Shown here: positions 4,810-5,915 of the stretch, in pieces | How the letters are laid out: every line of letters starts with the position of its first letter | Position numbering within the stretch: position 1 is the first letter of the stretch | NCBI GenBank assembly: GCA_030837305.1 | Contig: JAUPKT010000436.1 | Coordinates: 1 to 5,915, forward strand | Origin: Thermodesulfobacteriota bacterium | GTDB taxonomy: Bacteria; Desulfobacterota; Desulfomonilia; Desulfomonilales; Desulfomonilaceae | Direction of reading: 5' to 3' | Length of the DNA stretch: 5,915 nucleotides | Notes under the pieces: generated by a model | Database searches by the model: none | What the model saw: only the letters and a program-made list of their open reading frames with translations | Told to the model about the DNA's origin: nothing | Made by a program: the position numbers and the translations under genes

Positions 4810-5915
4810 GTGGGGTCTGACCGCAGCAGGGCTTCGAGATACCGTGATTTGAGTTGTTTGCTTGCCATGACTCTCTTGATGGGCGGAAGTTTGAGGATAG
4901 CGCCCAAGACTGCGGCCAAGAGTCGATGGCTTTGCAATACCTGATTGTCAAAGATGAGATGCTGGAGAGTCCCACGTTCAATTGCCATGACCACGGTCCT
5001 GTGCACGGTATCCACAGGTGTAATTACCCTTTCAGGCCGGGAATCCAGATGCAGGGCCCCAGAGGGACAATTGACTACACAGACTCCGCATCCCAAACAC
5101 ATGGTTTCGTCAATAACGATTTGATTCCCTGTTCCTTCCAATTTGTTTTGTCCCTCATGGAGCTGAATTGCCTTGATGGGACAAACGTCAATGCAGTTTC
5201 CGCAATCGAGACACCTGTCCTTCTGAATTCGGGCAATGAAATTTGAGTGGATAGGGCGGACCAATCCGAGCTTTTGGATTGCCAGGAGCGCCTCACAACA
5301 GCACCCACAACAATTGCAGATGAAATTCACTCTCTGCCGGACGTTCTCCCCGAATTGCACCAAGTTGTTTTCCTGAGCACGATGGAGCAGATCGAGGCAT
5401 TCCGATGCAGTGACCGGCCGGGCAAAATCATGCCTGATCAGCGAGGCAGCAGAGTTATTGAACGTCATACAAATGTCCAGAGGAGCTTCACAGGCTCTCT
5501 CAAGATGGCCCATTTTATGGCGACAATAGCACATACTGATGCCGATATGCTTTGCCGTGCAGATCACCTCTGTGGCTCTTTCATAGTCCAGGACGTGCAG
5601 GGCGTTTTCGTCGGACAGCGCTCTCTCTTGCACGAAAACTCTGCCAAGCGGAGTTTCTCCGTCAAGAATGAGAGCTTTAATGAAATCTTCTTCAGTGTTG
5701 ATGTATTGATAGAAAAGCTCACTGAGGACTGTTTGATCTACATCAGTGCGGACCCTCATCATGGAAAACTCAAAAAAGCCTGCCATGGGCGGGGGCAAAC
5801 AGTAGACCCAGTTTCCGTCGTCTTCAATGTCCACAAGGATGGCTCTGTCGGCCAATTGGTCCAGATTTTTTTTTGTGGCGTTCAGGTCCATCTTCCAGAC
5901 TTTGGCTGCCCTCTC
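4803..5915 (-). CDS. Cysteine-rich 4Fe-4S dicluster protein, N-terminus cut by the window edge
   Basis: Likely a cytoplasmic electron-transfer or redox-sensing iron-sulfur protein; no partner enzyme is visible. Numbering is from the ATG at 5891. Two classical ferredoxin motifs lie side by side, CLDCGNCIDVCP (227-238) and CLGCGVCVVNCP (265-276), each able to bind one [4Fe-4S] cluster. Two further cysteine groups precede them: CYCRH (Cys121, Cys123) followed by Cys134 and Cys141, and CNCCGCCC (192-199). The N-terminal part (NWVYCLPPPMAGFFEF and onward) resembles the end of a winged-helix-like region found before such ferredoxins. The C-terminal tail after 285 is helical without cysteines. ATG 5891 has only a GGAAG touching the start codon, and the frame stays open through eight more codons to the window edge. 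I recall related proteins having a longer N-terminus, so the gene probably begins outside. Its stop lies 11 bp from that of the convergent kinase gene. Confidence 0.85.
   Translation of the reverse strand, partial: ERAAKVWKMDLNATKKNLDQLADRAILVDIEDDGNWVYCLPPPMAGFFEFSMMRVRTDVDQTVLSELFYQYINTEEDFIKALILDGETPLGRVFVQERALSDENALHVLDYERATEVICTAKHIGISMCYCRHKMGHLERACEAPLDICMTFNNSAASLIRHDFARPVTASECLDLLHRAQENNLVQFGENVRQRVNFICNCCGCCCEALLAIQKLGLVRPIHSNFIARIQKDRCLDCGNCIDVCPIKAIQLHEGQNKLEGTGNQIVIDETMCLGCGVCVVNCPSGALHLDSRPERVITPVDTVHRTVVMAIERGTLQHLIFDNQVLQSHRLLAAVLGAILKLPPIKRVMASKQLKSRYLEALLRSDPTK
5064..5213 (-). other. Tandem ferredoxin motifs (two C-x2-C-x2-C-x3-C-P)
   Basis: These bases encode residues 227-276 of the Fe-S protein. 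Both motifs have the canonical spacing followed by proline, as in bacterial two-[4Fe-4S] ferredoxins. The insertion between them, about 27 residues, is longer than in minimal clostridial-type ferredoxins and contains LEGTGNQIVID. Confidence 0.85.

Noticed and set aside
5295..5318. HdrB-type CCG (non-cubane) cluster motif in the Fe-S protein
   Set aside because: The cysteines are packed within eight residues and do not follow the long C-x(n)-CC-x(n)-CxxC spacing of that motif.

Overview
The window looks like chromosomal DNA of an anaerobic, Desulfobacterota-type (deltaproteobacterial) bacterium. This is an inference from protein style, not from any marker gene. The clues are a soluble multi-PAS hybrid histidine kinase, a seven-helix membrane protein ending in a 'LPIC..CKKIRDD' cysteine module, and a cysteine-rich ferredoxin-like protein of a kind I associate with sulfate reducers and syntrophs. 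Base composition is about 50% GC with no obvious shift between genes. I see no rRNA, tRNA, CRISPR array, transposase or phage gene.

Layout, left to right. Positions 1-165 hold no gene I can support, only a perfect 15-bp palindrome at 75-89. A nicotinamidase gene (pncA-like, 166-780) reads leftward from a GTG start with a strong ribosome binding site. An 84-bp divergent spacer carries a plausible leftward promoter. Reading rightward are a seven-helix membrane protein with a C-terminal four-cysteine module (865-1791) and, after a short gap, a large cytoplasmic hybrid histidine kinase (1867-4791). The kinase has an unnamed helical N-terminal domain, three PAS domains, a complete HisKA/HATPase core and a C-terminal receiver. 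Converging on it, with only 11 bp between stop codons, is a leftward gene for a 4Fe-4S dicluster protein with extra cysteine clusters (4803-5915). Its reading frame is still open at the right edge, so its beginning is probably missing.

How they may work together. The membrane protein and the kinase are most likely co-transcribed. The first has a membrane sensor but no recognisable output domain; the second has a full phosphorelay core but no membrane segment. The simplest reading is a split sensor: a membrane/cysteine receptor feeding a soluble kinase that phosphorylates its own receiver and possibly a response regulator outside the window. The nicotinamidase (NAD salvage) and the Fe-S protein (electron transfer or redox sensing) flank this pair on the opposite strand, and nothing in the sequence ties them to it directly. 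The least explained parts are the four-cysteine module, the kinase N-terminal domain, the long PAS subtype with its 'PFYG.RRP' signature, and the extra cysteine clusters of the Fe-S protein.
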